This document shows positions 44,999-53,791 of a DNA stretch of 64,000 bases, in pieces (the stretch's first letter is position 1; each line of letters starts with the position of its first letter). Under the pieces are notes generated by a model. It searched no databases and was not told where the DNA came from. It saw only the letters and a list, made by a program, of their open reading frames with translations. Position numbers and translations under genes: made by a program. This DNA comes from Altererythrobacter sp. KTW20L (GTDB lineage: Bacteria > Pseudomonadota > Alphaproteobacteria > Sphingomonadales > Sphingomonadaceae), in contig NZ_JAMFLH010000002.1 of NCBI RefSeq assembly GCF_023501975.1, forward strand, positions 186,001-250,000. The letters run 5' to 3'.

Positions 44999-45685
44999 AT
45001 GCGCGAAATAGTCTTCGATACCGAAACCACCGGCCTCGATCCCCTGTCGGGCGACCGGCTGGTGGAAATCGGCTGTGTGGAAATGGTCAACCGCTGCCCC
45101 ACGGGTCGCAATTTCCACGCCTGGTGCAACCCGCAGCGCGACATGCCGATGGAGGCAGAGCGCGTCCATGGCCTGAGTTCCGCCTTCCTGGCCGACAAGC
45201 CGCTGTTCGGCGCCATTGCCGCAGACCTGCTGGCTTTCCTCGGCGACAGTCCGCTGGTGGCACACAACGCGCAGTTCGATTTCGGCTTCCTCAATGCCGA
45301 GCTGGCGGCTTGTGCACATGAACCGATCAGCCTCGACCGGATGGTCGACACCCTGGCCATAGCCCGCCGCCGTCATCCGGGAGCCAAGCATTCCCTCGAT
45401 GCGCTGTGTACCCGCTATGGCGTGGACCGCAGCCACCGGGTGAAGCACGGCGCGCTGCTCGATGCCGAGCTTCTGGCCCAGGTCTATGTCGAATTGACCG
45501 GCGGGCGCCAGATCGGGCTGGAGCTGGCAGGCGAAGTGACTGTCACCACGGTCGAAATCACCACGTTCCGCCCGCGTACAGGCGGCGTGCTGCGCCCCGC
45601 CCGGCCCCACGCCGCCACGGCAGAGGAACTGGCCCGCCACGCGGAATTTCTTGAAACACTGAAAGCCCCTTTATGGCTTAATTAG
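44999..45685 (+). CDS. dnaQ: DNA polymerase III epsilon subunit (3'-5' exonuclease)
   Basis: The 228-residue proofreading subunit. Exo I is VFDTETTGL (residues 5-13), Exo II is VAHNAQFDFGFLN and the third motif is KHGALLDAELLAQVY with the catalytic histidine and aspartate. The C-terminal tail should bind the polymerase alpha subunit. Its location four genes right of the origin matches Caulobacter gene order. Confidence 0.95.
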   Translation: MREIVFDTETTGLDPLSGDRLVEIGCVEMVNRCPTGRNFHAWCNPQRDMPMEAERVHGLSSAFLADKPLFGAIAADLLAFLGDSPLVAHNAQFDFGFLNAELAACAHEPISLDRMVDTLAIARRRHPGAKHSLDALCTRYGVDRSHRVKHGALLDAELLAQVYVELTGGRQIGLELAGEVTVTTVEITTFRPRTGGVLRPARPHAATAEELARHAEFLETLKAPLWLN

Positions 45686-45740
45686 GTCCCAATCGGTTCC
45701 TATATAGAGTTTCGAGGATCATCGAAGGAGAGACCAAGCT

Positions 45741-46316
45741 ATGGATATCCGCGTTTCCGGCCACCAGATCGACACCGGCGCTGCCCTGCAGGAGCACGCT
45801 TCCGACCGTCTCGGATCGATTGTGGACAAGCATTTCAGTCGGGCGCTGTCATCTGCGGTTACTTTCGGCAAGGCACCGGGCCACGCGTTCGACTGCGATA
45901 TCGTGCTGCACGTCAACCAGGGCCTGATCCTCAAGAGCCACGGCGAGGCGCACGATGTGCACGTGGCGTTCGACCAGGCAGCAGACAAGATCGAGAAGCA
46001 GCTGCGCCGCTATCGCCGCCGGCTGAAGGACCGCCACGAACAGGCCGCCCATGCCCAGCGCGAGGAAGATGCCGCCTATACCGTCTTCGCCTATGTCGAA
46101 CCCGAAGCCGAAGAGGACGAGGACCAGGGCGCCGATGCCCCGCCGGTAATCGCCGAGACGCGGGTCGATATCCCCGAAGTCAGCGTGTCGGACGCGGTCA
46201 TGCTGCTCGACTTGCGGCACACCAACGCGCTGTTCTTCAAAAATGCTGGCACCGGGCGGCATAATATGGTGTACCGCCGCCGCGATGGATCGATCGGCTG
46301 GGTCGAACCGTCCTGA
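45741..46316 (+). CDS. hpf: Long-form ribosome hibernation-promoting factor
   Basis: A 191-residue long HPF. The N-terminal domain (1-100) binds the 30S decoding region (DIRVSGHQIDTGAALQEHAS), an acidic linker follows, and the C-terminal domain (about 133-190, VSDAVMLLDLRHTNALFF) joins two 30S subunits into 100S dimers. A strong GAAGGAGAG precedes the ATG. The hpf-ptsN order is that of many rpoN loci, but rpoN itself is not here. Confidence 0.93.
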   Translation: MDIRVSGHQIDTGAALQEHASDRLGSIVDKHFSRALSSAVTFGKAPGHAFDCDIVLHVNQGLILKSHGEAHDVHVAFDQAADKIEKQLRRYRRRLKDRHEQAAHAQREEDAAYTVFAYVEPEAEEDEDQGADAPPVIAETRVDIPEVSVSDAVMLLDLRHTNALFFKNAGTGRHNMVYRRRDGSIGWVEPS

Positions 46317-46446
46317 TCGCGGCGGGCTGCCTATTGGCCCGCCAGTCCAGATCGCTGTTTTTCTTGGCGATTCTTGAACCTTTACAAAGCCTTCGTGGCC
46401 CATTCGGCTGACGCGGCTTGTTCCGGCTTACCCAGAGACTGACACC

Positions 46447-46908
46447 ATGGATGCACACTTCGCCATAAAGCCCGAATCGGTGGCAATCGTCGACGCCGAT
46501 GGCAAGCAGGCGATTCTGGCTGCATTGAGCAAGCTGTTCGCGTCAAGCTGGGAGCTGGATGCCGGTCAGGTGCTCGAACTGCTGGAGGAGCGCGAGGCGC
46601 TCGGCAGCACCGGGTTCGGGCGCGGGGTGGCGATCCCCCATGCCCGCATCGCGGGAATCCAGCGTCCCGTCACCGCGCTGCTGCGCCTGCGGCATCCGGC
46701 CGATTTCAACGCGGCAGACGGCCTGCCAGTGGACCTGGTGTTCGGCCTCCTATCACCCGAGAACAGCGGGGCGAGCCATCTCCATGCGCTGGCCGCAATA
46801 TCGCGCATCATGCGCGACGAGGACATGCGCGATGCCTTGGCCGATGCGCCCGATGTCGAAGCGATCTATGGCTTGCTGACCAATGTCACGGACCGCGACG
46901 TCGCCTGA
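46447..46908 (+). CDS. ptsN: PTS IIA-like nitrogen-regulatory protein PtsN
   Basis: A 153-residue EIIA-Ntr protein. The phosphorylated histidine is H65 in GVAIPHARI, and LPVDLVFGLLSPE is the conserved core strand. It takes phosphate from the nitrogen PTS chain (PtsP, NPr) and controls metabolism by protein contact. No membrane sugar permease is adjacent. Its end overlaps the thioesterase gene by 26 bases. Confidence 0.92.
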   Translation: MDAHFAIKPESVAIVDADGKQAILAALSKLFASSWELDAGQVLELLEEREALGSTGFGRGVAIPHARIAGIQRPVTALLRLRHPADFNAADGLPVDLVFGLLSPENSGASHLHALAAISRIMRDEDMRDALADAPDVEAIYGLLTNVTDRDVA

Positions 46909-47365
46909 TTCTGGCCTCCTCGCGTCGAGCACGCATTTTCGCGCGCTCGAGGCACTCTATGCCAGCGCGCCGGTCAACGCGCTGTTCGACTCGCGCCTGC
47001 ATATTGCCGAAGCCGAGCATTCGACCATCGTGTTCAGTGTGGACGAGACCATGCATCACGCGGCCAGGGCGGCGCACGGCACGATCTATTTCAAGATGCT
47101 CGACGATGCGGCCTTCTATGCGGCCAATTCGCTGGTTCCGGACCGTTTCCTGCTGACCACGGCCTTCAACCTCCATTTCACCAAGCCCGTCCGTTCGGGC
47201 GAGGTCACGGCGCATGGCCGCTGGATCAGCGGGCGGCGGCGGGTGTTCGTGGCCGAGGCGAACCTGATCGACAGCGAGGGCGAGGAAATCGGGCGCGGGA
47301 CCGGAACCTTCATGCGCTCGTCGATCGAACTGGCGGGCCTGCCCGGTTATCGGGCACCGGAATGA
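46883..47365 (+). CDS. PaaI-like hotdog-fold thioesterase
   Basis: A 160-residue hotdog-fold protein. HAARAAHGTIYFKMLDDAAFYAAN is split across the active-site helix, and LTTAFNLHFTKPVRSGEVTAHG supplies the second conserved strand; RGTGTFMR ends the domain. It should hydrolyse acyl-CoA thioesters. The start lies inside ptsN (26-base overlap) and its end overlaps the DUF1491 gene by four bases, so the three genes form a unit. Confidence 0.87.
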   Translation: MSRTATSPDSGLLASSTHFRALEALYASAPVNALFDSRLHIAEAEHSTIVFSVDETMHHAARAAHGTIYFKMLDDAAFYAANSLVPDRFLLTTAFNLHFTKPVRSGEVTAHGRWISGRRRVFVAEANLIDSEGEEIGRGTGTFMRSSIELAGLPGYRAPE

Positions 47366-47706
47366 CCGATGCGCGCCTTCCCGCCCATGTCGAGGCAGGC
47401 GGCCTGATCCGCGCGGTCCAGGCCGAAGGCGGCTTCGGAATGGTTATTGCAAAGGGTGAACGCGACGCTGGGACTTTGCTGGTAATCTGTTGCGAAAACG
47501 GCACAAACGCGCGGTTGTACGATCGGATGCCGCAGCTTGATGGCAGCAGGAAATGGACTCTTTCGAAGTCACAAGACCCTGAAAACCCGCATGAATTCAG
47601 CGAATATTGCGACCGTCGCAAGCGGCAGGATCCGGACATCTGGATCGTCGAGCTGGATATCGCAAATGCGGAACGTTTCATCGGCAACCAGGGAACGACT
47701 GGTTGA
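47362..47706 (+). CDS. DUF1491 family protein
   Basis: A 114-residue alphaproteobacterial DUF1491 protein. The pattern is RLPAHVEAGGLIRAVQAEGG, VIAKGERDAGTLLVIC, then FSEYCDRRKRQDPDIWIVEL. The function is unknown. It follows the thioesterase gene with a four-base overlap. Confidence 0.87.
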   Translation: MTDARLPAHVEAGGLIRAVQAEGGFGMVIAKGERDAGTLLVICCENGTNARLYDRMPQLDGSRKWTLSKSQDPENPHEFSEYCDRRKRQDPDIWIVELDIANAERFIGNQGTTG

Positions 47707-47915
47707 CAGGCGGCCGGCCATCGCTATGTGCCGCCCCGACTTCCCCAGCGTAGCCAATGCGGGCCGGCAATACAGCCGGTGACTTTGGTGCGCAGACGGG
47801 GGGCAAACCGGCAGGTTCCTTATTTCGGGATCGCAGGTCTTGTTTAAGGCACCGGCAAGGTGCGCAGCAAGGCCGGCCTGCGACGGGTTACCCACCGCCC
47901 TGAGTTTCCTCAGTA

Positions 47916-48563
47916 ATGATTCGCAAGACCCTCCGAGCCGGGGCGTTCGCTTCGGCTGCCCTGATGATTGCCATTGTTTCCGGCACCGGCCTGACCGGCG
48001 CCATTGCCCAGGACCAGACCCAGGCCGACCAGCCTGCGGCCGTTCCCACCCAACCGGTGGTCGAAGCGCCCGAAATGGTCCGCTTCGTTTCCGAGCCCGT
48101 GGTGCAGGATATCTCCGCCCCCGAGGCCCAGCCCGGACCAACGGCCGAAACACTCCATGCCCTTGTCGCGACGTTTCCGGCCGGTGACGCGCTGTCGCCG
48201 GAGCTGACCTGCCTGGCGCAGGCCGTCTATTTCGAAGCCCGCGGCGAACCGCTGGGCGGCCAGCTCGCCGTTGCTCGCGTGGTCATCAACCGGACGGACT
48301 CGAACCAGTTCCCTGATGACTATTGTTCGGTCGTGACCCAGCGCAGCCAGTTTTCCTTCGTGCGCAACGGCCGCATCCCGCAGCCCAACACGTCATCCAC
48401 CGCTTGGCAGCGCGCCCGCGCCATTGCTCGCATCGCCCACCAGGACCTGTGGGCGAGCGAAGTGGACGATTCGCTGTTCTTCCACGCCACCCACGTCCGC
48501 CCGAGCTGGGCAGGCCGCAAGGCCAGCGTGGCGCGGATCGATAGCCATATATTTTATAGGTGA
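47916..48563 (+). CDS. Exported cell wall hydrolase (SleB/CwlJ family)
   Basis: A 215-residue secreted protein. The signal peptide ends near residue 32 (GAIAQDQ), a proline/glutamine-rich linker follows, and the Hydrolase_2 domain (about 98-213) shows CLAQAVYFEARGEPLGGQLA with the catalytic glutamate. It should cleave peptidoglycan glycan strands. A gap of about 209 bases separates it from DUF1491, in which I see no clear motif. It is convergent with xth. Confidence 0.88.
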   Translation: MIRKTLRAGAFASAALMIAIVSGTGLTGAIAQDQTQADQPAAVPTQPVVEAPEMVRFVSEPVVQDISAPEAQPGPTAETLHALVATFPAGDALSPELTCLAQAVYFEARGEPLGGQLAVARVVINRTDSNQFPDDYCSVVTQRSQFSFVRNGRIPQPNTSSTAWQRARAIARIAHQDLWASEVDDSLFFHATHVRPSWAGRKASVARIDSHIFYR

Positions 48564-48650
48564 TTTTGCAGGCCCATCCGGTCCTGCATCCTCGCCGCGA
48601 TTCCTTCCGCTTCGGGACAGTTCCGGCTGGCAACAGCGTTGCTTGAGCGG

Positions 48651-49424
48651 CTAGTCCTTCAGCTCGACCCACACCGGAGCGTGGTCGCTGGCCTTTTCCC
48701 GGCCACGGTGATCCTTGTCCACTCCGGCGGCGACAAGGCGGTCGGCGCAGTCGGGTGACAGCAGAAGGTGGTCGATACGGAAGCCGTGGTCGCGCTGCCA
48801 GGCACCGGCCTGGTAGTCCCAGTAGGTCCAGACCCCGCCGCGCGGGTTGAGCGTGGCGATGGCATCGGTCCAGCCGTCGGCCAGCAACCGGGCATAGGCA
48901 TCGCGCGACTGCGGCTGCATCAGCGCATCGTTCTCCATCGCCCGCACCGACCACACGTCCCGGTCTCCGGGGATGACGTTGAAATCGCCCAGCACCACCG
49001 TGGGCATCTCGCCGGCCAGGTGCTGGCGGCACCGCGTGCGCAGGCGCTCCATCCAGGCCAGCTTGTAATCGAACTTGGGGCCGGGCTGCGGATTGCCGTT
49101 GGGCAGGTACAGGTTGCACACCCGCACGCCGTTAACCTCCGCCTCCAGATAGCGTGCCTGCTCGTCGCTATCGTCGCCCGGCAGGCCGCGCTGCATTTCG
49201 ACCGGGGCCACGCCATCGGCCAGGATCGCCACCCCGTTGAAGCCCTTCTGGCCATGCCACACGGCATGATAGCCGATCTTCTCGAATTCTTCCGCCGGGA
49301 AGCCTTCGTCCTGCGTCTTGATTTCCTGCAGGCAGGCGACCGCGGGGCGGGTTTCCTCCAGCCATTCGAGCAGGCGCGGCAGGCGGGCCTTGATACCGTT
49401 GATATTGAAGCTGGCGATCTTCAC
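48651..49424 (-). CDS. xth: Exodeoxyribonuclease III
   Basis: A 257-residue AP endonuclease/3'-5' exonuclease for base excision repair. The metal and catalytic residues are seen in SFNINGIKARL, CLQEIKTQD, VLGDFNVIP and the closing KASDHAPVWVEL. The start is GTG at 49424. It lies 12 bases after erpA on the minus strand. Confidence 0.94.
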   Translation of the reverse strand: MKIASFNINGIKARLPRLLEWLEETRPAVACLQEIKTQDEGFPAEEFEKIGYHAVWHGQKGFNGVAILADGVAPVEMQRGLPGDDSDEQARYLEAEVNGVRVCNLYLPNGNPQPGPKFDYKLAWMERLRTRCRQHLAGEMPTVVLGDFNVIPGDRDVWSVRAMENDALMQPQSRDAYARLLADGWTDAIATLNPRGGVWTYWDYQAGAWQRDHGFRIDHLLLSPDCADRLVAAGVDKDHRGREKASDHAPVWVELKD

Positions 49425-49436
49425 GCGGCGTTCGGC

Positions 49437-49766
49437 CTAGATGCCGAAGCTGGAGCCGCAGCCACACCCGGCGGCGGCCTGCGGGTTCTCCACCTTGAAG
49501 GCCGCGCCGCCCAGCGATTCGACATAATCGACCGTTGCGCCCGACACGAGGTCGAGGCTGACCGGATCGACCACCAGCCTGACACCGCCGGTTTCGCTGA
49601 CCAGGTCATCGCCATCCGGCCCGTCGGCCAGGTCGAACTTGTACTGGAAGCCCGAACAGCCCCCGCCCTCTACGGCAAGCCGCAGCACGGCAGGTTTGCC
49701 CTGCTTGCCGGCGATGAGCGCCACGCGGGCGGCAGCGGACTGAGTCAGGATCAGGGGTTGGGCCAT
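49437..49766 (-). CDS. erpA: Iron-sulfur cluster insertion protein ErpA
   Basis: A 109-residue A-type Fe-S carrier. The three cluster cysteines are present: [11 protein letters not shown], and [10 protein letters not shown] at the C-terminus. It passes clusters from SUF or ISC scaffolds to enzymes. ATG 49766 (MAQPLILTQ) is chosen over a start three codons upstream. It may be co-transcribed with xth. Confidence 0.9.
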   Translation of the reverse strand: MAQPLILTQSAAARVALIAGKQGKPAVLRLAVEGGGCSGFQYKFDLADGPDGDDLVSETGGVRLVVDPVSLDLVSGATVDYVESLGGAAFKVENPQAAAGCGCGSSFGI

Positions 49767-49841
49767 GGCACCCATGTAGGGCCTGGCGCCGCCGACCTCA
49801 AGTCTCGGGCCTCAAGCCTTGGGACAAATCAGGCGCCCGGT

Positions 49842-50282
49842 TCAGGCGCTGGTGATATATTCGCGCATCAGCTCGGCCTCGGCCTCGATCTGTTCGATGC
49901 GGTGCTTCACCAGGTCGCCGATGGAAACGAAGGCGAGCAAGCGCGCCCCCTCACCGGCGCCTTCGACCACCGGCAGGTGCCGGATGCGGCGGCGGGTCAT
50001 CAGGGTCATGGCCTGCAATGCGTCCTGCCGCGGATCGATGGTGATGGCAGGCGCGGTCATCACTTCGCCCACTGCCCGGTCCAGCGCAGCGCCGCCTTCC
50101 TTTGCCACGCAATAGAGCAGGTCGCGTTCGGAAAAGATGCCCGCCACCCTGTTGCCATCCATCACCGGCATGGCGCCGATGCGCTTTTCGGCCAGCAAGG
50201 CAGCGGCGTGGCGCACGCTGTCCCTGGCCGTGCAACTGATGATATCCTGCTGGCGGTCCTCGATGATCCTGGCAATCGACAT
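49842..50282 (-). CDS. CBS domain protein
   Basis: A 146-residue protein made of two CBS domains (about 8-65 and 78-135). Landmarks are RIGAMPVMDGNRVAGIFSER and RRIRHLPVVEGAGEGA. CBS pairs bind adenosine nucleotides and regulate partners; the partner is unknown. ATG 50282 is preceded by AAGGAGGA at good spacing, so the longer frame is not used. It is divergent from the small membrane protein gene. Confidence 0.9.
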   Translation of the reverse strand: MSIARIIEDRQQDIISCTARDSVRHAAALLAEKRIGAMPVMDGNRVAGIFSERDLLYCVAKEGGAALDRAVGEVMTAPAITIDPRQDALQAMTLMTRRRIRHLPVVEGAGEGARLLAFVSIGDLVKHRIEQIEAEAELMREYITSA

Positions 50283-50384
50283 GGCGCGTTCCTCCTTCTC
50301 CCGCAGGGATAATGGCACGAAATGTCGAGTCCCGCCAAATGGGCATGAACACGCACCGTTGCGCAGGCAGGCCGGAAGGCCCAT

Positions 50385-50699
50385 GTGGGGGCAATGGTCC
50401 AGAACACACCCGTTAAACGGTCCCCGCTCGACGATCCGCAGACTGCCGCCCATGCCTGGGCCCGTTATCGCCGGTTGATGCGGCTGATGTTCGGCCTGAC
50501 CACCGGCGTGGTCATCGTCGCACTGGTGATGATCTACAAGGAAGTGGGGCTGGTATCGGTCCACTTCTACATTGCCACGGCGCTGGGCATTGCTGCCGCC
50601 ATGCTGCTGATGAGCGCGCTGATGGGTCTGGTGTTCCTGTCATCCGGCACCGGGCACGACGAGTCGGTCGATAACTCGCTGGACGAACTGGAGCCCTAG
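50385..50699 (+). CDS. Small two-helix membrane protein
   Basis: A 104-residue protein (101 from ATG 50394). A basic, [19 protein letters not shown] start is followed by two membrane helices (about 37-50 and 58-88) and an acidic tail. GTG 50385 has GGAAGG six bases upstream, better than the later ATG. I do not recognise a named function. It is convergent with the 2Fe-2S ferredoxin gene, with a four-base end overlap. Confidence 0.65.
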   Translation: MGAMVQNTPVKRSPLDDPQTAAHAWARYRRLMRLMFGLTTGVVIVALVMIYKEVGLVSVHFYIATALGIAAAMLLMSALMGLVFLSSGTGHDESVDNSLDELEP

Positions 50700-51076
50700 G
50701 CTTTCGCCGGCTTCAGCCGGTATTCCTCGACCGGCTCTCCGCCGATCAGGTGCTGCTGGATGATCTGTTCGAGCACTTCAGGCGTGCACGAATGGTACCA
50801 CACCCCGTCAGGCCAGACGACGGCGACAGGGCCTGCCACGCAGACCTGCAGGCAATCGGCCTTGGTCCGCTGGACTCCTCCATCGGCCACAAGGCCCAGT
50901 TGCTTGAGCCGCCGCTTGAGAAACTTCCAGCTCGCCTCGCCCTGTTCACGGTTGCAGCACTGCTGCTTTTCCGAGATTCCGCACAGGAAGATATGCCGCT
51001 GGATGTGCGTCCCGCCGATCTTGTCGAGTGCGCGTTCAGCCTGGTTGAGATCGCTTGCGGAAGAGGACAGGGTCAG
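50696..51076 (-). CDS. Thioredoxin-like [2Fe-2S] ferredoxin
   Basis: A protein of about 126 residues with a thioredoxin-like fold. The cysteines are in [13 protein letters not shown], and [10 protein letters not shown] holds the later C-x3-C pair that binds the [2Fe-2S] cluster. There is no ATG, GTG or TTG in frame between the conserved part and the 51154 ATG, which lies deep in popZ. A CTG at 51076 overlaps the popZ stop as CTGA and would keep the operon's coupling pattern. The start is therefore uncertain. Confidence 0.75.
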   Translation of the reverse strand: MTLSSSASDLNQAERALDKIGGTHIQRHIFLCGISEKQQCCNREQGEASWKFLKRRLKQLGLVADGGVQRTKADCLQVCVAGPVAVVWPDGVWYHSCTPEVLEQIIQQHLIGGEPVEEYRLKPAKA

Positions 51077-51552
51077 CGCTTCTTGCCCGCGATGCGGGCT
51101 ATCTCCGCCTTGACCAGCCGTTCGACGATGCCGGGCAGATGGGCATCGAGCCATTGCGCCATCATCGGCCGCAGCATTTCGCGCACCAGGCCTTCGATCG
51201 ACGTTTCGCCCGAACGCACGATGCGCGGCGGAGCAGAGGGTTCGGCCAGCATCGCCAGCGCGGCGAGCGACTGGCGCATGGCATCGGCGGCCCCGGCATT
51301 GGTCAGGCCTTCGGCGGCCACGGCTTCCTCGACCTGCTGCGACATGGTGCCAAGGTCGAGCACGTCGTCATCGCCCAATTCCTCACCGTCATCGCTTTGC
51401 GCCACCGCCTCTTCATAAGATGGGCGGGTTATCAGGCCTTCGGTTTCGCGGCGGCGACGCACGGCTTCGGCGCTGTCGCGGTTGTCGCGCGCGATCACCT
51501 TCTTGATCGATTCGAGGATTTCCTCGACCGAGGGTTCGCCTTCCTGCCGCAT
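51073..51552 (-). CDS. popZ: Polar organizing protein PopZ homologue (DUF2497)
   Basis: A 159-residue protein with the PopZ plan. A short N-terminal helix [18 protein letters not shown] (about 6-22) recruits partners, a disordered acidic middle follows, and the C-terminal helices [20 protein letters not shown] and [16 protein letters not shown] form the oligomer. In Caulobacter PopZ forms the polar matrix that tethers ParB-parS. ATG 51552 has GGGGA upstream; GTG 51564 is possible. The tolC-popZ order is the same as in Caulobacter. Confidence 0.87.
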   Translation of the reverse strand: MRQEGEPSVEEILESIKKVIARDNRDSAEAVRRRRETEGLITRPSYEEAVAQSDDGEELGDDDVLDLGTMSQQVEEAVAAEGLTNAGAADAMRQSLAALAMLAEPSAPPRIVRSGETSIEGLVREMLRPMMAQWLDAHLPGIVERLVKAEIARIAGKKR

Positions 51553-51572
51553 GAATGTCCCCACCTGGTACC

Positions 51573-53021
51573 TCAGTTGTCCGGAATGTCGCCACCCTGC
51601 GCGGGTATGTCAACGGTGCGCGTGGACCGGGCGACAGGATCGGGATCGCGCTGCCAGTCCCAGATGATGTTGCGGACCCGGTCATAGTTGACCACCGGAT
51701 CGTAGAGCACGCCTTCGCTTTCCAGCCCGAGGTCGCGCGCTTCGGCGCGGCCCATGGCGGCCAGCAGGGTGAATCCGGCAACATATTCGTTGCGTCGTGC
51801 CGTCACCAGCTGCACCCGCGCTGCCAGCAGTTCCTGTTCGGCATTGAGCACGTCGAGGACATCCCTATTGCCGATGGAATTTTCCGCCCGCACGCCTTCC
51901 AGGCTCAATTCTGCGGCATCGACGGCTGACTGGGTGCTGGCGATGATGGCATTGGCCGCGCGCCAGCTCGCCCACGCGCCGCGCACCTGCGCCAGCACAT
52001 TGCGTTCGGTGGCGATGGCCTGTTCGATCTGGGCGAGCGATTGCTGCTGCGCTTGCCGCTGCTGGGCTGCCACCCGGCCACCCTGGAACAACGGCACCGA
52101 CAGCCTGAGCCCCGCCTGGGCCGAAGTGCTGACCTGCGAGGCGGCACCAGTGCCGGGGATCGCGCCCAGCGTGCCGAGGAAGTTCTGGTATCCGCCGGTG
52201 GCAAAGGCTTCCAGCCGGGGCAGGCGACCGGCACCCGCCACGCGGATGTCATAGCCCGAAGCCTCGGCCCGTTCGCGCGCGGCGATCAGGTCGGGGTTGT
52301 TTTCAAGCGCTGCATCCTCGGCCACTTCGATGCTGGCGGGCAGGCCTGGCAATGGTGGTGGCGGTTGCAGATCGCCGGGAGCCGACCCGACCAGGGCGAC
52401 GTAGTTCTCGCGGGCGATGGCGAGATTGGCCTCGGCCGACTGCAGGTCGCTACGGGCAAGGGCCAGCCGGCTGGCGGACTGCGCCACATCGGTGCGGGTG
52501 AGATCGCCGATTTCGAACCGGTCGCTGGTTGCCTCAAGGTTGACCGACAGCACCTCGACGTTGCCCTGCGACAAGCCGACAATCGCCTCGCCCCGGATCA
52601 CGTCCATGTAGGCGGCCACGACCTGGCTGAACAATGCGCTTTCGGTGCCCCGCAGGTCCGCGCGTCCGGCTTCGATCCGCCCTTCGGCCGCGCGGATGCC
52701 GTTACGCACGCTGCCGCCCGTATAGAGCGGCACACCGAGGTTGAGGTTGGCGGAAACCGACCGTTCGGGCGAAGTGAAGCTGGTCGAGCTCTGCTTGACG
52801 AATTCAGTGAAGCTGCCCGACACATCGGCCGATGGCAAGCCGCCCGAGCGCTGGATCACCACGCTTTCATCCGTGGCGCGCTGCTGGGCGCGGGCGGCTT
52901 CGAGCTGCGGGTTGGTCTGGTAAGCCTGGGCCAGCGCCTCGCGCAGGGTGTCTGCCGCTGCGGGTGCGGCAACAAGACACGATAGAGCCAGCAGCGAAGC
53001 TTTCAGGCCGAAACGGATCAT
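51573..53021 (-). CDS. tolC: TolC family outer membrane channel protein
   Basis: A 482-residue outer membrane factor. It has a signal peptide ending near AAADTLREAL (residue 23), then two TolC repeats, with the L-x-Q-x-ARAQQ helix, GVPLYTGGSVRNGIRAAE and SVPLFQGGRVAAQQRQAQQQ turns. It forms the exit duct for type I secretion or drug efflux. No inner-membrane pump is adjacent. It is two bases after the pcm-like gene and 20 bases before popZ. Confidence 0.93.
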   Translation of the reverse strand: MIRFGLKASLLALSCLVAAPAAADTLREALAQAYQTNPQLEAARAQQRATDESVVIQRSGGLPSADVSGSFTEFVKQSSTSFTSPERSVSANLNLGVPLYTGGSVRNGIRAAEGRIEAGRADLRGTESALFSQVVAAYMDVIRGEAIVGLSQGNVEVLSVNLEATSDRFEIGDLTRTDVAQSASRLALARSDLQSAEANLAIARENYVALVGSAPGDLQPPPPLPGLPASIEVAEDAALENNPDLIAARERAEASGYDIRVAGAGRLPRLEAFATGGYQNFLGTLGAIPGTGAASQVSTSAQAGLRLSVPLFQGGRVAAQQRQAQQQSLAQIEQAIATERNVLAQVRGAWASWRAANAIIASTQSAVDAAELSLEGVRAENSIGNRDVLDVLNAEQELLAARVQLVTARRNEYVAGFTLLAAMGRAEARDLGLESEGVLYDPVVNYDRVRNIIWDWQRDPDPVARSTRTVDIPAQGGDIPDN

Positions 53022-53023
53022 GA

Positions 53024-53644
53024 TCAGAAGCTCCAGCCTTTCGGCTTGTCGAATTCGGGGAGGCGCGGGATGCCGATTTCACCCAGTTTAAGGAAGGCGA
53101 CCTCGCTGCCGGACTTGCGTCCGCGGGCCAGACTGGTCACGCCGTCCTGGACCAGTCCGGTGACCACGCGCCCGCCATCGACCAGGCGATTGGCGAGGCC
53201 GGCGGGCAGCTGCTCGATGGCGCCATCGATCAATATGAGATCCGCCTTGGCACCCTTGCCAGCTGCGCCTTGCGCTTCTGCGGGGGACAGGATGGTCAGC
53301 CCTGCGACCAGCGGACGGACCAGTTCGGCGAGGTAGCCACTGCCGCAATCGACCACCACCACATTGTCGGTCGGCAAAGGGGCGGCTTCCTGCAGCATCA
53401 TACCATGCACCAGCGGGGAGGGGAGAAAGTGTCCATCGCCGAGCGGTACGGCGCGATCGACATAGGCCACATCGCGCATGGCTGCCGGAACAAACTGCTC
53501 ACGCGGAACGCTACGCATACGGGCAATGGTGACATCGGCAGTGACACCGCTGGTGCGCAGCTGGCTGTCGATCATCGCACGGCGGGCGGCGGTGAAGCTG
53601 TTGCCAGTTGGTGCGTCTTGCTCTGGGGATACGACGGTGGTCAC
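53024..53644 (-). CDS. Shortened protein-L-isoaspartate O-methyltransferase-like protein
   Basis: A 206-residue Pcm-related protein. The N-terminal third fits the family (MIDSQLRTSGVTADVTIARM and VPREQFVPAAMRDVAYVDRA). The SAM motif is changed to VVVDCGSGYLAELV, and only about 25 residues separate it from ADLILIDGAIEQLP, where true Pcm proteins have nearly twice that. The middle of the SAM-binding core therefore seems deleted, and activity is doubtful. Its linkage to tolC is common in Alphaproteobacteria. Confidence 0.8.
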   Translation of the reverse strand: MTTVVSPEQDAPTGNSFTAARRAMIDSQLRTSGVTADVTIARMRSVPREQFVPAAMRDVAYVDRAVPLGDGHFLPSPLVHGMMLQEAAPLPTDNVVVVDCGSGYLAELVRPLVAGLTILSPAEAQGAAGKGAKADLILIDGAIEQLPAGLANRLVDGGRVVTGLVQDGVTSLARGRKSGSEVAFLKLGEIGIPRLPEFDKPKGWSF

Positions 53645-53791
53645 GGTTCTGTTCTCTCGTCACTCTTGATGGAGCGAGCCTTAGGCGTATGAGGGCGGCA
53701 GGCCAAGGGGGCTTTGGGGGCACTTCGGGCGGCATAGCAGCAACCAGCCCCCCGGCGTGTCAGAAATTGTATCAGCAGGAGACTGGCTTCG

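Noticed and set aside
46317-46446. Possible sigma-54 promoter before ptsN
   Set aside because: The TTGGCGATTCTTG stretch lacks the required GG-N10-GC spacing.
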